Positions 6,497 through 7,285 of a stretch of 7,285 bases of DNA are shown here, in pieces (positions within the stretch are counted from its first letter, which is position 1; every line of letters begins with the position of its first letter). The position numbers were made by a program, and so were the translations under genes. Source of the stretch: Desulfocapsa sulfexigens (GTDB taxonomy: Bacteria; Desulfobacterota; Desulfobulbia; Desulfobulbales; Desulfocapsaceae); NCBI GenBank assembly GCA_015661935.1, contig DQVD01000267.1:1-7285 (forward strand), read 5' to 3'. The notes under the pieces were generated by a model. It did no database searches. It saw only the letters and a program-made list of their open reading frames with translations, and was not told the DNA's origin.

Positions 6497-6541
6497 GCCA
6501 TTCTTTGTGTGCTACTGAGTAACACAAAGAATGGCTTCAAT
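6491..6541. repeat. Perfect 20-bp inverted repeat with 11-base loop (possible tsaE terminator)
   Basis: The left arm attgaagccattctttgtgt (6491-6510) is exactly complementary to the right arm (6522-6541), with loop 6511-6521. It sits between the tsaE stop (6613) and the YcaO start (6441), both leftward. It could terminate the tsaE transcript: on the minus strand the stem is followed by GATTTTATACAC, which is a short and imperfect U-run. The long perfect stem and its contact with the putative YcaO -35 also allow an operator role. No second copy is seen in the window. Confidence 0.75.
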
Positions 6542-6612
6542 AAAAAACTACTAAGAAGACATACTATACAGAGATCGAAAGTTTTTTGCAAAGATGGGAA
6601 CCAAGGGGAAAA

Positions 6613-7086
6613 TCAAGTTTTTAAATAGGAAGCCAGGCGCTTTTCCCAGGAACCCAGGCCGAAGTCAAATTCAACCTTTCTAGCTAAATCATCTTCAATG
6701 GTCATTTTTAATAACAAACGAAAGTCCGGTATAAGAGCCCCTGCCCTCTCAGACCACTCGATTACCGTTAGCCCGGATAGATAAAAGAATTCCTCAAAAC
6801 CAAGATCTTCAACCTCAGTTTCATCCGATAGACGATATAAATCCATATGATACAAAGGCATTCTTCCTGGATATTCCTGCAAAATTGAATACGTTGGACT
6901 TGTTACATAACAGGAACTCGGAACCTCTAGCCCTTTAGCTATCTCCTGAGTCAACGCAGTTTTACCTGCCCCAAGATCGCCACTTAAACAGATCACGTCT
7001 CCAGGCAAAGCAAGACGAGCAAGGAGGTGGCCAAAGGCAGTGGTTTCTTTAAGATCCTTCAGTAATATAGTGCCAGCCCTTTTCAA
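6613..7086 (-). CDS. tsaE: tRNA threonylcarbamoyladenosine biosynthesis ATPase TsaE
   Basis: TsaE is the ATPase that works with TsaB and TsaD to place threonylcarbamoyl on A37 of ANN-decoding tRNAs in the cytosol. The 157-residue length is typical. Motifs are Walker A GDLGAGKT (36-43), TSPTYSILQEY (62-72), the HMDLYRL block (80-86) and VIEWSER (108-114, with the conserved E110/W111). No ATG is available near the N-terminus. The frame opens at a stop (7146-7144), and the TTG at 7086 has an AGGA about 9 bases upstream and begins right before the domain, so a TTG start is chosen. That TTG overlaps the TGA of the upstream kinase remnant (TTGA), so translation was probably coupled to that gene. 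None of its usual partners (tsaB, tsaD, tsaC) is in the window. Confidence 0.94.
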   Translation of the reverse strand: MKRAGTILLKDLKETTAFGHLLARLALPGDVICLSGDLGAGKTALTQEIAKGLEVPSSCYVTSPTYSILQEYPGRMPLYHMDLYRLSDETEVEDLGFEEFFYLSGLTVIEWSERAGALIPDFRLLLKMTIEDDLARKVEFDFGLGSWEKRLASYLKT

Positions 7087-7202
7087 CGGTCTCGATCCTG
7101 TGAAAGGAGAAAAATAATAGAGGTTCCCATGCCGGGTCTCGCGTTAATTTCCATTTTTCCATTAAGAAGTTTTACTCGTTCGGCAATCGCCTTTTCCCAA
7201 TA
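7083..7202 (-). pseudogene. C-terminal remnant of a sensor histidine kinase
   Basis: A minus-strand frame too short for routine calling ends at TGA (7085-7083) and encodes IAERVKLLNGKMEI, then ARPGMGTSIIFLL and a short charged tail. This is the classic last helix-strand unit of a HATPase_c domain, where ERV-LLxG-xxI-xxPGxGT follows the GxGL box. The glycine box that should directly precede IAERV is missing: upstream the frame reads YWEKA and then an in-frame TGA at 7205-7203, and the next 26 codons do not resemble a kinase. So the gene is truncated, probably by a rearrangement or insertion whose junction lies near 7185-7200. A contig or assembly junction would look the same. The kinase type and partner regulator cannot be told. 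Confidence 0.7.
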
Positions 7203-7205
7203 TCA

Positions 7206-7285
7206 ATTTGCAGGAGTATTTACGTCTTTACTCCACCACGTCATAAGATATTGGTAATGATTATAATACAATGGCAACTTTTCTG
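7206..7285. other. Unassigned sequence beyond the kinase break
   Basis: These last 80 bases hold no recognisable gene or repeat. On the minus strand one frame is open to the window edge and ends at the TGA 7205-7203 (its tail reads QYLMTWWSKDVNTPAN). It could be the 3' end of something inserted into the kinase gene, but nothing in it is diagnostic. No terminal inverted repeat or target-site duplication can be tested without the sequence to the right. Confidence 0.3.

Noticed and set aside
6529..6552. Tiny plus-strand peptide frame (MASIKNY) in the YcaO upstream region, considered as a YcaO precursor peptide
   Set aside because: It is seven residues, lies inside the hairpin arm, has no ribosome site, and is not a credible modification substrate.
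7129..7257. Plus-strand frame of 42 residues crossing the kinase remnant and the terminal sequence
   Set aside because: It runs antisense to the recognisable HATPase_c tail, has no ribosome site and no motif, so it is treated as a shadow.

Overview
The window reads as ordinary chromosome of a Gram-negative bacterium. It carries two lipopolysaccharide inner-core heptose genes (gmhB, waaF), a murein LD-carboxypeptidase, a type III pantothenate kinase, CutA and the tRNA-modification ATPase TsaE. Base composition is moderately AT-rich. The mix of waaF/gmhB, coaX, a YcaO protein fused to TPR repeats and a sensor-kinase tail would suit a Desulfobacterota (sulfate-reducer-like) genome. That placement is inference from gene content, not something the sequence proves. 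No tRNA, rRNA, CRISPR array or complete insertion sequence is visible.

Layout, left to right. Bases 1-120 hold the open 3' end of an unrecognised plus-strand frame. A leftward pair follows: cutA (764->447) and a 72-residue ten-cysteine protein (447->229), overlapping at TAATG. Its Cys pairs have RING/treble-clef-like spacing. A divergent promoter region separates this pair from a rightward pair, coaX (905-1702) and ldcA (1695-2618), overlapping by 8 bases. Convergent to it lies the leftward heptose pair waaF (4464->3292) and gmhB (3285->2683), 6 bases apart. A separate leftward gene (6441->4696) encodes a 581-residue YcaO-TPR protein. It is bracketed by two strong inverted repeats (4537-4592 and 6491-6541). 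At the right end is tsaE (7086->6613) with a TTG start. Its start overlaps the stop of a broken frame whose last ~35 residues look like the end of a histidine-kinase ATPase domain; the rest of that kinase is absent from the last ~80 bases.

Functionally, waaF and gmhB form a heptose/LPS-core module, and coaX and ldcA are translationally coupled housekeeping genes (coenzyme A and murein recycling). The YcaO-TPR protein is the most open question: it has the YcaO ATP-binding signature, but no partner protein (TfuA-like or dehydrogenase) or precursor peptide is encoded next to it. The other points worth a second look are the RING-like mini-protein coupled to cutA, the kinase remnant upstream of tsaE, and the two large hairpins around the YcaO gene.
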